A stretch of 50,245 bases of DNA from Candidatus Palauibacter poriticola (GCA_012270965.1 JAAXHJ010000068.1:1-50245), one strand, 5' to 3'; shown: positions 42,153 through 50,245, counted from the stretch's first letter. Numbers and translations are program-made. The notes: generated from the letters alone by a model not told the origin.

Positions 42153-42677
42153 GTGGCCGGGGTCCGGTCCGGGATCGACCGCTGCCTGTCGCGGGTCCGC
42201 GACGAGGCCCGCCTCTCCCTTGCCGTGCCGGAAGTCTCCGCTTGGAGCATCGGTGAGCACCTCGAACACCTGCTCTACTCCGACCGGACGGTGTTGGACT
42301 GGATCGTGGAGGCCCTGTCCCGCCCGACCCCGGAGATCAGGACCACGGAGCACTTCCCGCACGAGATCGGCGTCGCGCTGCTGAAGCGCGGGTCCATTCC
42401 GCGCGGCCGCGGGCCCGCCCCGGACTTCACCATACCCGACGGTCTGACACCTCCCGAGGTCCAAGCGGGGTTCGAGGCCTTGCGCGGGCTGGCCGCGGCC
42501 CTTGCGCCGAGGCTGGCGGAACTGGACGCGTGCCAACGCACGCTCCCGCATCACGTCCTGGGCCACTTCACCGCAGCCGAGTGGCTACGCTTCCTCCACC
42601 TCCACCACCACCATCACGAAGCAATCATCCGGGACATCTTGCAGACCTGCCCCGTAGGCGGACCACCAGAGGCCTGA
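42153..42677 (+). CDS. DinB-superfamily protein
   Basis: 174 residues from GTG 42153. The helical bundle of the DinB/DUF1569 type is suggested by EVSAWSIGEHLEHLLYSDRT near the N-terminus and HFTAAEWLRFLHLHHHHHEA near the C-terminus. These supply the three histidines expected to bind a metal. Relatives include thiol transferases and uncharacterised proteins. The ribosome-binding site is weak. A decayed region begins just downstream. Confidence 0.75.
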   Translation: MAGVRSGIDRCLSRVRDEARLSLAVPEVSAWSIGEHLEHLLYSDRTVLDWIVEALSRPTPEIRTTEHFPHEIGVALLKRGSIPRGRGPAPDFTIPDGLTPPEVQAGFEALRGLAAALAPRLAELDACQRTLPHHVLGHFTAAEWLRFLHLHHHHHEAIIRDILQTCPVGGPPEA

Positions 42678-42734
42678 ATCACGGCACGAGATCACGTCAG
42701 TCACACCGGGTCGCACGATCTCCCAACGGGTCCA

Positions 42735-43093
42735 TCAGCCGTCTCCAGTCCAATCGAATTGAATATGCAGCGCACGAAGCATGGCGAACGTGTTGTCGCG
42801 CCGGACTCCGAACTGACCGCACGGATCGGGCAGCTTGACCTCCTTCCCGGACTGCGGCGCGCTCTGCTCGTTGGTCACGACGATCACGCCGCGGACCCGC
42901 GCGTACGCCACCAGCCAGCCGTCCGCGCCCGTTGCGACCTTCGCCTTCGCGTGGTCGAAAACCTCGCTTGGCGCTGAACCCACATCATCACAGGTCCAGC
43001 TGGCTTTCTGCATCCCGTCGACGATGCTGTGGTTGTTATTCCTTCGCCTCGATCACCGCGACCGGGATGTTCCGAAAGGCTCCGCTTGTCCAT
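42735..43093 (-). pseudogene. Chimeric remnant: type I restriction HsdR N-terminus joined to a DUF4411 (PIN-like) C-terminus
   Basis: From ATG 43093 (GGAGG nine bases upstream) the sequence reads MDKRSLSE, the usual start of an EcoEI-type HsdR. It then passes, after a large internal deletion, to NIPVAVIEAKE in another frame. After a one-base shift at a TAA (43036-43038) it continues NNHSIVDGMQKA. Together these match the HsdR nuclease motif that contains the catalytic E-x-K. Immediately after it, the frame continues as the C-terminal half of a DUF4411-like protein (FDHAKAKVATGADGWLVAYA, then GVIVVTNEQS, VKLPDPCGQFGVRRDNTFAM). No methylase or specificity gene is present. This is a recombination scar, not an active system. 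Confidence 0.65.
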
Positions 43094-43203
43094 CCGGCTC
43101 AGCCTCCATGCAATTCCTCCGGCGGGCGGCAATCACTAAGTCTTGGCCAATTCGGCCGATCCGCGCGGGCCGGACGGTAACTCCTACAACTAGAGCAGAC
43201 GCG

Positions 43204-44970
43204 TCAACCGTTCGCCGCGCGGACGCGGCGGATCGCGGCGGCACCCTCGAGCAGGAGCCAGATCTCGAGGATGAAGATCGCGGCGCCGATCACGAGCAGC
43301 ATCCAGTCGTTCGTTCCGAAGTAGCCGCCGAGGTTGATGATCATGGCCCACGTCGTCATCAGGAGCAGGAATGCCATCGGGACCATCGTCACCCAGTAGG
43401 GGCGTCCCTTCCGCATTAGGTAGAGCGACACGATGAGCAGGGTGAGGCCGGCCAGCAGCTGGTTCGTCGTCCCGAACAGCGGCCAGATCATCATGCCGCC
43501 GGCGCCCCGGTCGACGGACAGGGCCAGGGTGGCGCAGCTGGCGACGGCGATCGCGGTCGCAACCCAGCGGTTCTGGATCGCCTTCACCTTGTACTCGACG
43601 CCGAGTTCGCTGATGATGTAGCGCTGCAGCCGGATCGCCGTGTCGAGCGTCGTAGCCGCGAAGCTGATCACGACGACGGAGGCGAAGATCACGGCGACGC
43701 TTTCGGGGATCCCGAGCCCGCCCGCGAGCACGCCCACGCCGTTGACAAAGGCGGTTGTGGCACCGTCGATCGCGCCCTGCCAGCTGCCATAGTGCTCCTG
43801 CCAGAGGGCAAGCCCCTGAGCCGCCCCCACATCTCGGCTGAGGTAGATGGCGAACCCCGCCGTACACGCGATGATCGAGGTGACGGCAAGCGTGCCCTCC
43901 CCGATCGCGCCCCCGTAGCCCACGTAGCGGGCGTCCGTTTCCTTCGCCAACTGCTTGGATGAGGTTCCCGATCCGACGAGACCGTGGAAGCCGCTGATCG
44001 CGCCGCACGCGATGGTGATGAAGAGGATCGGCAGCCAGTTCGGCGTATCCGCGGACAGGTTCGCGTTGACCGTCGGCGCCACGACCTCCGGGTTCGCGAC
44101 GAGCACGCCGAGGCTGATGAGCCCGAGCGCCACGAAGAGCTGGTGCCCGTTCACGTAGTCGCGCGGCTGCAGGAGGAGCCACACCGGCAGCACGGAGGCG
44201 ACGAAGGTGTAGGCGAAGAGGATGACGATCCACCCCACCCGCCGCCCGTCGGCGGTCGCCGCCTCTCCCGCCGCGGCCGCATCGCCTCCCGCCGCCGCGA
44301 GTTGCGCCTCGGTCGGGCCGAACCCGATGAGGTCGGGCAGCGTGAACGGCATGTCCTGCCCGAACCAGATGAGCACGTACAGCGTGGCCAGCGCCCCCAG
44401 CGACGGGATGAGGATCCCCGTCCCCGTCCGGTAGATGAGGAAGCCGACGATGAGCGCCACGACGAGCGAGCCCCACACCGGAACGACGGCACCCGGGTTC
44501 GCCATGAACAGGTTCGCGATTATGACGGCGAAGACCGCGTTCACCATCAGGAGCAGGAAGAAGATGATGAGCAGGAAGAGGACGCGGGCGCGCTGTCCGA
44601 GGATCGACTCCGTAAGCGTCCCGATCGAGCGGCCCTTGTGGCGATTCGAGATCCACAGGGCGCTGAAGTCGTGTACCGCCCCCGCGAACACGGTCCCGAG
44701 CACGACCCACAGGAACGCCGGCAGCCAGCCCCAGATCACCGCGATCGCCGGCCCCACGATCGGCGCCGCCCCCGCCACGGAGGTGAAGTGGTGCCCGAAC
44801 AGCACGTGCTTGTTCGTCGGCACGTAGTCGACCCCGTCCCGGAACTCGTGCGCCGGAGTGACGAAGTCGGGGTCGAGCTTGAAGACCTTGCCCGCGATGA
44901 AGCGCGAGTAGATGAGGATTCCGGTAAGGAAGGCCGAAAGGCCAATCACCAGCAGGACGATCGCGCTCAT
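43204..44970 (-). CDS. cstA: Carbon starvation protein CstA family transporter
   Basis: 588 residues from ATG 44970, with GGAGGAGG upstream. It is a large integral membrane protein of about 16 helices. CstA signatures: GVDYVPTNKHVLFGHHFTSV followed by AGAAPIVGPA near the N-terminus, HDFSALWISNRHKGRSIG, and FHGLVGSGTSSKQLAKETDA. CstA proteins import peptides or pyruvate under carbon limitation. The start overlaps the stop of the ArsA-like gene by four bases (ATGA), so it is the last gene of a three-gene coupled operon. An Ala/Gly-rich loop at about residues 235-255 is low complexity. Confidence 0.93.
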   Translation of the reverse strand: MSAIVLLVIGLSAFLTGILIYSRFIAGKVFKLDPDFVTPAHEFRDGVDYVPTNKHVLFGHHFTSVAGAAPIVGPAIAVIWGWLPAFLWVVLGTVFAGAVHDFSALWISNRHKGRSIGTLTESILGQRARVLFLLIIFFLLLMVNAVFAVIIANLFMANPGAVVPVWGSLVVALIVGFLIYRTGTGILIPSLGALATLYVLIWFGQDMPFTLPDLIGFGPTEAQLAAAGGDAAAAGEAATADGRRVGWIVILFAYTFVASVLPVWLLLQPRDYVNGHQLFVALGLISLGVLVANPEVVAPTVNANLSADTPNWLPILFITIACGAISGFHGLVGSGTSSKQLAKETDARYVGYGGAIGEGTLAVTSIIACTAGFAIYLSRDVGAAQGLALWQEHYGSWQGAIDGATTAFVNGVGVLAGGLGIPESVAVIFASVVVISFAATTLDTAIRLQRYIISELGVEYKVKAIQNRWVATAIAVASCATLALSVDRGAGGMMIWPLFGTTNQLLAGLTLLIVSLYLMRKGRPYWVTMVPMAFLLLMTTWAMIINLGGYFGTNDWMLLVIGAAIFILEIWLLLEGAAAIRRVRAANG

Positions 44971-46064
44971 CGGACAACCTCCTCCGTGATGTCGAGTACG
45001 GGAATCCGCCCAAGTGCGTCCACGCCCACGGGATCGGAGTCCTGGAGGGCGACGCGAAGGACGGGCCAATCTCCGAGAGTTTGTGAGATCCTCGCAAGGT
45101 AGACGGCTTGACGCTCGCGTCTGGCGGCGAGAAACGGGTCCTCGCCCGCGCCGCCGTCGCGCCCCGGCAGAACCAGGTTCACGACGATGGCTCCCACCGG
45201 GACGCCGTGCTTCGAGAGGGCCTCGACCGCCTTCTCCGTCTCCCAGATCGGCAGACGCTCGGGGATTACGACGAACACGAACGCCGTCCGCCGGGGGTCG
45301 GTGAGGATGCGGCGCGCCGCGCGGAAGCGGTCCCGGCGTTCCTCGAGCGCCCCCAACAGCGGATCATGCTCGAGATCGGTCGCCTCGGACCCGGCCACGT
45401 TCTTCCACATCCGGGACAGGGCCCCCACCTTGCGCCGCCGCTTGATGAGCCCGCCGATCCACGTCGTCATCAGCTCCGGCAGGGAGAGCAGGCGCAGCGT
45501 CTGGCCGGTGGGTGCCGTGTCGAAGACGATGCGGTCGTAATCTTCTCCCTCCTCCTCGAGGATGCGGGTGAAGCGGTCGAAGAGGGCCGACTCCACGGCC
45601 CCGGGGGAGACGCGCGCGATGTCGATCTGACGGTAGACCTCGCCCAGAAGCCGCGGGGGCGCGGCCGACTCCACGCGCGACTTGACGGCTTCGATGTAGC
45701 GGTCCGCCTCCCGCTCCGGATCGACCTCCATGGCCCAGCAACCCCCGGCCACCCTGCGCGGCCGGTCCCCCAGCGCCGCCTGGAGCACGTCGCCGGTGGA
45801 GTGCGCCGGATCCGTGGACACGAGCAGGGTCCGGCGCCCGCGCGCGGCCATGTCGAGCGCGGCCACGGCGGCCATGGTCGTTTTCCCCACCCCGCCCTTG
45901 CCGCCGAAGAAGAGGACCGGCCGGTCAGGGAACGGCAGAGGGGCTCGCGTGCGTCCACCCCGTGACGCCCCGGACGGCGTCGCGGTTCGCCGCGAACCCT
46001 CGTCGCTCAGCAGCAGCGGAAGCCGCCTTCGGGCCCGCGCTCCATCCCGACCCGGACATGCCAC
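44967..46064 (-). CDS. ArsA/Get3-family ATPase
   Basis: 365 residues from GTG 46064, which has GAGGAG eight bases upstream, inside the cory-CC-star gene. The deviant P-loop GGKGGVGKTTMAA is at about residues 54-66, switch-like LLVSTDPAHSTGDV follows, and DYDRIVFDTAPTGQTLRLLS is the family hallmark. Members of this class couple ATP hydrolysis to handling of tail-anchored membrane proteins or of arsenite. No arsenic genes are present. The gene overlaps both neighbours, cory-CC-star by 58 bases and cstA by 4, indicating tightly linked synthesis. A role in inserting or activating a membrane partner, possibly CstA, is an inference. Confidence 0.9.
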   Translation of the reverse strand: MACPGRDGARARRRLPLLLSDEGSRRTATPSGASRGGRTRAPLPFPDRPVLFFGGKGGVGKTTMAAVAALDMAARGRRTLLVSTDPAHSTGDVLQAALGDRPRRVAGGCWAMEVDPEREADRYIEAVKSRVESAAPPRLLGEVYRQIDIARVSPGAVESALFDRFTRILEEEGEDYDRIVFDTAPTGQTLRLLSLPELMTTWIGGLIKRRRKVGALSRMWKNVAGSEATDLEHDPLLGALEERRDRFRAARRILTDPRRTAFVFVVIPERLPIWETEKAVEALSKHGVPVGAIVVNLVLPGRDGGAGEDPFLAARRERQAVYLARISQTLGDWPVLRVALQDSDPVGVDALGRIPVLDITEEVVR

Positions 46065-46282
46065 TCGTGAAACTCCTCGATGAGCGACGGATACAGCTCG
46101 AGCATGTAGAACTGCACCGGGTTCGGCACGCCGAGGAGGTCGGAGAATCCCATCAGCATGAACGCGTCGTGCTGCCGCAGGTACTCGCGATGGATCGTCG
46201 CGCGGTAGGGGGCGATGTACAGCCCCTCGTAGATCTCGCGCGCCTCCCGAAGCCAGCGCCGCCAGCGGACCGCTCTCGTCAC
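46007..46282 (-). CDS. cory-CC-star family small protein ending in Cys-Cys
   Basis: 91 residues from GTG 46282. That GTG overlaps the stop of the upstream remnant (GTGA), and a second GTG lies two codons earlier. The protein is rich in Tyr, Arg and Glu (REIYEGLYIAPYRATIHREY, then LRQHDAFMLMGFSDLLGVPN). It ends GFRCC with the two cysteines as the last residues (C90, C91), the defining mark of the cory-CC-star family. Family members are known next to ArsA-like ATPases and CstA, as here. The terminal Cys-Cys could bind a metal or a thiol partner. No membrane helix is evident. Confidence 0.78.
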   Translation of the reverse strand: MTRAVRWRRWLREAREIYEGLYIAPYRATIHREYLRQHDAFMLMGFSDLLGVPNPVQFYMLELYPSLIEEFHEWHVRVGMERGPEGGFRCC

Positions 46283-46773
46283 AGCCACGCCAACGGCGCT
46301 TGGTCCGGCACGAGCCGGCGGAGGAAGTCGTCGACCGGCAGGCACCAGATCCCGCCCGCGTTCAGGCGTTCCCGACCCCGGTAGAGGGCCGCCTCCGCCT
46401 CCGGGTAGTCCTGCCGGAAGGTCCTCAGGCCGCGCAGGTCCGCCGAGTCGATCCGGCCCGTGTTCTTCACCTCGAACGCATGCAATCCACTGTCTCCGTA
46501 GACGACGAAATCGACCTCCGATCCGCCCCGTGTCCGCCAGAACATGATGCGGACGTCGAATCCGGAGTAGTCCGCCCGCGCGCGCAGATGATGGGCGACG
46601 AGACCCTCCAGCGCCTAGCCGTCGATCTCCTCGGGCCGGTCAAGGGGTCCCCGGGGTCGCAGCGACCGGAAGACGCCCGCATCGAACAGGTAGAGCTTCT
46701 CCCGCACCACGGTCGCCCGTTTGGCACGCTTCCGAAACACGGGAAGCCGGAGCGCGAGCAGCAGACCCTCATG
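46279..46773 (-). pseudogene. C-terminal remnant of a DUF4143 ATPase with an in-frame amber codon
   Basis: One frame runs from 46773 to the stop at 46279: GLLLALRLPVFRKRAKRATV, REKLYLFDAGVFRSLRPRGP, then TAG at 46615-46617, then ALEGLVAHHLRARADYSGFD, TRGGSEVDFVVYGDSGLHAF and EVKNTGRIDSADLRGLRTFR. This is the DUF4143 C-terminal half of an AAA-type ATPase, including the nuclease-like EVDFVVY...FEVK segment. The P-loop half is missing. Its 5' end directly abuts the stop of a second remnant. The stop overlaps the start of the cory-CC-star gene. Confidence 0.75.
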
Positions 46774-47656
46774 TTACGGTCCGAGCGCCCCGATCGGGAT
46801 CACGGAGACGCCACCACGCCGCTTGTACCCATATCCGTTCCCGACGATAACCCCCAGCGCGGCCGGTTCGCCGCAGTGTTCCGTGTCGACGCGGTCGGCG
46901 AACTTGAGCAGGCTACGGGCGGCGTCGTCGATCCGGCCCGTCCCCAGCTTGATCTCGAACGCGGCCCACCGATCCGTCCCGGCGTCCACGATCGCATCGA
47001 CCTCAAGCTCCGTTTCATCGCGGTAGTGGAACACGTCCGCTTCCATGGCTTGGGGCGTACACGCGGAGAGCCCGTACGACCATGGACTCAAAAAGGAAAC
47101 CGAACCACTCGAAGTCCCGAAGGAGGTGTCCGGGGGTTGCCCGCGGCGCGGCGACCGCGAGGGAGGGATCCACAAAATGCCGCTTGGGCCAAGTCGCAGG
47201 CGCGACCGCGACCTGAGCCTGGGGGACCACGGCGGCTGGTCCTCTACAACCATGAGGCGCTCTAGATTAGTAAGGAGTCACGCGCCGTCCGGTTCGTCAT
47301 CGCCCCATCCGGGCCGACGACATCGCGTCTGATGGTGGCGAGCGATGCGCACGTAGCGACGTTCCGAGCCAGCGAGCGGAGGAAACGGCGAATCCGATCC
47401 GGATCCCGCCGGACTCCGTCCACTCCTCGCAGATCGCTCCGGCGGATGTTCTCCAAGTAATCCCGACAGGCGCTCAGCGCCTGCTCCTCCGGAGAGCGGT
47501 GGTGTTCCGGCCACCCGCCGGCGCACACCAGTCCGGCAAGCCGGGCGGCGGACAACTCCACTTTCGGGCTGCGGACGGCGCCGCCGTGGAGCACGTCCCG
47601 GAGCGAGACACCGCCGGTCGAACGGCCAAGTTCGAATAGGGACATGGGACGAAGCA
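46774..47656 (-). pseudogene. Frameshifted remnant of a second DUF4143 ATPase
   Basis: Three frames must be joined. The first, from about 47656 to 47265, reads PMSLFELGRSTGGVSLRDVL, GGWPEHHRSPEEQALSACRD, and YLENIRRSDLRGVDGVRRDP, ending at TARD. The second (about 47260-47190) reads LERLMVVEDQPPWSPRLRSR. The third (about 47190-47045) reads KRHFVDPSLAVAAPRATPGH and FLFESMVVRALRVYA. Homology then returns to the second frame, QAMEADVFHYRDETELEVDA to GYKRRGGVSVIPIGALGP and TAA at 46774. At least three indels are needed. The N-terminal ATPase part with the P-loop is missing, and the homology stops at the 23-bp repeat array at 47657. Confidence 0.75.
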
Positions 47657-47724
47657 AGGCCTCGTTTGCGGCGCGTCTAGGGTCTCGTTTGCGGCGCGCT
47701 CAGGGCCTCGTTTGCGGCGTTCGG
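47657..47724. repeat. 22-23 bp tandem repeat, 3 copies
   Basis: Units at 47657-47678, 47679-47701 and 47702-47724 share CTCGTTTGCGGCG. The array marks the boundary between the decayed ATPase and the amidohydrolase gene, whose stop is six bases away. Confidence 0.9.
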
Positions 47725-47729
47725 CCGAC

Positions 47730-48962
47730 TCAACGTCCGGTGTCGCCTGCCAGTCGGCGCGCTTCCCAAGCGCGAACCCGGGGGATGGCCGCGTCGAAGA
47801 TGCGCTCGTAGTTGAGCCGTTCGACCTGTGCTCTGACAGCGGGATCGAGCCGTTCCCACAGCGGGTCGTATACCGTGTAATTCGCGACGTAGGCGTCCCA
47901 GTCGGCGGGGGCCACGGCGTCGGTGCCGAACAGGAAGCGCGTCGGATGGCGGTCGATGAGCGCGACCCACGCGTCAAGGCTTGCTTCGTCCCGGACGACG
48001 TACTTCGCGACCTCATCCCACGAGATATCGAGCGCGATGTGGTCGTAGCGCGGGTCGGAGAGCATCCGGTCAAGCCAGGCGACGTGCCCTTCGGCGGGGG
48101 CGATGAAGCGACCCAGGCCGGTGTGCGCCCAGATGATCGTCGCCTTCGAGTGGTCGGCGAACAGTTCCAGCAGCTCGGCGGCGAAGTCCGGCGGATCCCC
48201 CGGGCGGACGTTGTCGACATCGCAGTGCAGGATGACGACGAGGCCGATGTCCGCAGCGAAGTCGAGGATGCGGCCGAGGGCCGGGTTGCGCAGGCTCGCC
48301 GCGTGGCCGGACACCTTCGACGACACGAACTCCTTGTGGATACTGAACTCGCCGATGCCCGCGAACACGCCGGGGAAGGTGAGCAGGACCCGTTCGATGT
48401 GGTTCGCGGCGTACATGTCCGTCGGGTTGAAGCCGGTAATCATGGGATCGACCCGGCCGCGTTCCGCCTCGGAGAGCGACAGGTACTCGCGGGCGATGAC
48501 CGCGTCCACGAACGAGTAGTAATAGAGGTCCGCGTTCGACCGCAGGTAGTAGTCGGGCGCCCGGTCCCCCGACACGAAGTAGTCCCATTTCTGCTGCAGC
48601 GGGATTCCGAACATGGCCACGCGCCCCACCCGCCCGGCGGTCATGTCCAGGAACTCGCGCGCCGTCGGGCCCCGCTGGATGTAGTTCAGGAGATGGAAGT
48701 GGGAATCGTTGAACAGCACCGTTCCGGACGCCGCAGCGGAAGGTGTCGCGCCCGCAGCGGCGGATGCGGCTCGGATCGCCGGGGTCGCCACCCGAGCCGG
48801 GGCCGTCGCGCACGCGGTGAGCAGGATGGCCATTGCGAGCCCTCCCGCCGGCCAAACCCTCCGGCAAGGGTTCAACACGCCACCGCAGTGCTGTTGTTGC
48901 GGTTGCGGGACGCCAGCCGCGGCGGGAATCCCGGCGCGGACGAAGGCGGCGGCGAAGCGCAT
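47730..48962 (-). CDS. Metal-dependent amidohydrolase lipoprotein
   Basis: 410 residues from ATG 48962, with GGGAGAG upstream. The N-terminal 40 residues are unusual for a leader, but a lipobox (MAILLTAC) follows them, so export as a lipoprotein is likely. The TIM-barrel amidohydrolase-2 fold shows FNDSHFHLLNYIQRG (first metal His pair), GIGEFSIHKEF, VVILHCDVDN, IIWAHTGLGRF and FGTDAVAP (metal aspartate). Relatives are decarboxylases or lactone hydrolases; the substrate is unknown. It is unrelated in sequence to the decayed amidohydrolase at the left end. Confidence 0.82.
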   Translation of the reverse strand: MRFAAAFVRAGIPAAAGVPQPQQQHCGGVLNPCRRVWPAGGLAMAILLTACATAPARVATPAIRAASAAAGATPSAAASGTVLFNDSHFHLLNYIQRGPTAREFLDMTAGRVGRVAMFGIPLQQKWDYFVSGDRAPDYYLRSNADLYYYSFVDAVIAREYLSLSEAERGRVDPMITGFNPTDMYAANHIERVLLTFPGVFAGIGEFSIHKEFVSSKVSGHAASLRNPALGRILDFAADIGLVVILHCDVDNVRPGDPPDFAAELLELFADHSKATIIWAHTGLGRFIAPAEGHVAWLDRMLSDPRYDHIALDISWDEVAKYVVRDEASLDAWVALIDRHPTRFLFGTDAVAPADWDAYVANYTVYDPLWERLDPAVRAQVERLNYERIFDAAIPRVRAWEARRLAGDTGR

Positions 48963-49280
48963 CGAGCGACTCTCCCGGACGAGACCGACTGGAGGAACAC
49001 GAGCCGCCAGCAAGGTAAACCCCGACAGCGGGCGGCGGCACGGTCGTCCGGCTCTTGTTCACACCGCAACGGCTCGCGATTCGGCGGACGACTACGCTCG
49101 CCTTGGGGCCCGCTGCGGCGAAACCGGACAGCTTCGCTTGCTCCCCTACGCACCGATCCGCACGTCTTGCGCGACGCACGAACCTGTGTTAATCAGATTT
49201 TGAGCGAGCCCGGGAGCGAGCCCGGGAGCGAGCCCGGGACATTGTGAAAGTCGCTGTCTGGACTGGACCCGGGAGGATGG
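48963..49280. other. Divergent intergenic region
   Basis: 318 bp with no gene. It contains the ribosome-binding site of the leftward amidohydrolase. TTGCGC and TAATCA, 17 bases apart near 49168-49197, could form a weak rightward promoter. The 12-bp array at 49203-49238 and GGGAGG at 49271-49276 for the last gene are also here. Confidence 0.4.
49203..49238. repeat. 12-bp tandem repeat, 3 perfect copies
   Basis: Three adjacent copies of AGCGAGCCCGGG (49203-49214, 49215-49226, 49227-49238), about 40 bp before the last gene. It has the CCCGGG core shared with the arrays at 3402 and 9790. Confidence 0.95.
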
Positions 49281-50245
49281 ATGCTCAGATGTTCGCGCGC
49301 CGTTCCCGTCTTGTGGTTTCGCCGTCGGCCTTCCCGCCTCACCGAATCGCCGAACCTTCCGCCATCATCGAAGCCGTCGTCCGGCATCCGGCCGCGCCGG
49401 TCGGGGCCGGTCGCCCTGGCCGCCGTTTCGGCGGCGGCGCTCTCGGCGTGCGCCGACTCGGTGTGGGAGCCTTCCGGCCCCGTAGACGCGCCGGCACCCG
49501 CCATCGCCCAAGTTCTGTCGGAGTCGGCGGCGGCGGACGCGCCCTCCCTCCCGCCGTGGCTGGACGCGATCCGAAGCATGGAGTCGGAGGGGTGCGTGAT
49601 CCACTTGCGGCACGCCGACGGGAGCTACGCCTCCAAGATCTACCGGCTGCGCTACGGCCGCGAGGCGCGGAAGGCGGACGGACGCTGGCGGGCGCTGGTG
49701 TACAACGTGCGCGGAATCGTGACGCGTCCGGCCGAGGGGGGCGGAACGGAGGCGCTTCCCGAGCGGCTGGGCGCGCGGGCGGCGTGCCTCCTGCCGGACA
49801 CCGGGCGGGGACTGGAGGAGGCGCGGGGCATGGTGGAGGCCATCCTCGCCGCGCGGGGGCTCGCGGGCTTTGGCCGGACCTCGGCGGACGCGGGGATGCG
49901 TGGTTCCGGCTGGGCGGCGGCGTGGGCGGCGATCGGGCCGCTCGCGGAGCGGTTGGCACCCCGGCCGCTCGCGGCGGCCCAGCAGCGCTGCTACGTGTAT
50001 CCTCCGTCGATGTTCGGGGTCGGCTGCCCCGAGTCGCCGCCGGTCAGCAACGTCAATCCGAGCCCGATCACCGTCACCTGCCCGGCGGGCTTCGACTTCG
50101 AGTACTCCTCGGGCAACTGCGTCCGCACCGGGTTCGACCCGGTGCCACCCATCTCGCCGGGCAACGCTCCGGGCAGCGGCGGCGGCGGGACATCACCGCC
50201 CCCACCTCCGCCCCCGGAGCCGGAGGACTGCGGCGATGCGAGGGA
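49281..50245 (+). CDS. Lipoprotein with Cys- and Pro-rich C-terminal region (3' end outside window)
   Basis: An open frame from ATG 49281, behind GGGAGG, runs 321 codons off the right edge. A long basic leader precedes VALAAVSAAALSAC, a lipoprotein signal. The first domain (about residues 85-210) starts MESEGCVIHLRHADGSYASK and is mixed alpha/beta. It is followed by an Ala-rich segment and a region with spaced cysteines (QQRCYVYPPSMFGVGCPESP, TVTCPAGFDFEYSSGNCVRT), then a Gly/Ser and Pro-rich linker. This layout suggests a surface-anchored protein with a downstream domain not seen here. The family is not recognised. Confidence 0.7.
   Translation, partial: MLRCSRAVPVLWFRRRPSRLTESPNLPPSSKPSSGIRPRRSGPVALAAVSAAALSACADSVWEPSGPVDAPAPAIAQVLSESAAADAPSLPPWLDAIRSMESEGCVIHLRHADGSYASKIYRLRYGREARKADGRWRALVYNVRGIVTRPAEGGGTEALPERLGARAACLLPDTGRGLEEARGMVEAILAARGLAGFGRTSADAGMRGSGWAAAWAAIGPLAERLAPRPLAAAQQRCYVYPPSMFGVGCPESPPVSNVNPSPITVTCPAGFDFEYSSGNCVRTGFDPVPPISPGNAPGSGGGGTSPPPPPPPEPEDCGDAR

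Noticed and set aside
42735..43013. Intact small toxin gene
   Set aside because: The 92-residue frame lacks the N-terminal half with the first catalytic acidic residue of PIN-like proteins, and its first codons belong to the HsdR fragment. It is better treated as a remnant.

Overview
This is a GC-rich bacterial chromosome segment with dense coding on both strands. It has short intergenic gaps and many GTG and TTG starts. The gene content suggests a member of the Gemmatimonadota: several exported six-bladed beta-propeller lipoproteins, a large Oar-like TonB-dependent receptor, an FG-GAP/LVIVD choice-of-anchor B protein, a very large M14 peptidase, sulfocyanin, an Arg/Gly-rich Rho, and the cory-CC-star/ArsA/CstA trio. 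That placement is an inference from gene families; the window contains no rRNA.

Layout. 1-3272: the end of an unrecognised gene, then a leftward group proC, a DUF819 permease and a decayed D-aminoacylase-like amidohydrolase. 3533-6364: a TM2 protein, a VapBC-type toxin-antitoxin pair with palindromic operator-like repeats, a FabF-like ketosynthase with an altered catalytic residue, and tRNA-Ser. 6456-11280: two intact propeller lipoproteins and one broken copy, a small secreted protein with an in-frame amber codon, tRNA-Gly, tRNA-Val, and a secreted twin-CX3C microprotein coupled to a propeller lipoprotein. 11320-20601: a radical SAM/VTT pair, a zinc-ribbon protein coupled to a TrmJ-like methyltransferase, rho, sulfocyanin, proline dehydrogenase, an SDR, mtaB and a small lipoprotein. 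20745-29464: class I aldolase, hutF, the TonB-dependent receptor and the anchor-B protein. 29603-42677: an MFS carrier, a cyanophycinase-like peptidase, a Tat-exported class V aminotransferase, an exported NIPSNAP protein, a nuclease, a DUF6503 lipoprotein, an FKBP, a FAH-family hydrolase, the M14 peptidase, cytochrome c and a DinB protein. 42735-47724: the most eroded stretch. Remnants of a type I restriction subunit fused to a PIN-like gene, and of two DUF4143 ATPases, flank the intact cory-CC-star/ArsA-like/cstA operon. 47730-50245: an amidohydrolase lipoprotein and the start of a Cys/Pro-rich lipoprotein.

How it works together. Much of the window is cell-envelope business: lipoproteins, secreted peptidases and a large outer-membrane receptor. 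Core metabolism genes (proline turnover, aldolase, histidine degradation, fatty-acid synthesis) are scattered between them. The cory-CC-star/ArsA/CstA operon is the most coherent multi-gene unit of uncertain mechanism.

Two window-wide themes stand out. First, short GC-rich tandem repeats (12-28 bp units, plus one 72-bp spaced duplication) sit at gene ends, at starts and inside coding regions; several contain a CCCGGG core and some appear to have shifted or duplicated start codons. Second, accessory genes are decaying by frameshifts, internal deletions and single nonsense codons, while neighbouring genes remain intact.
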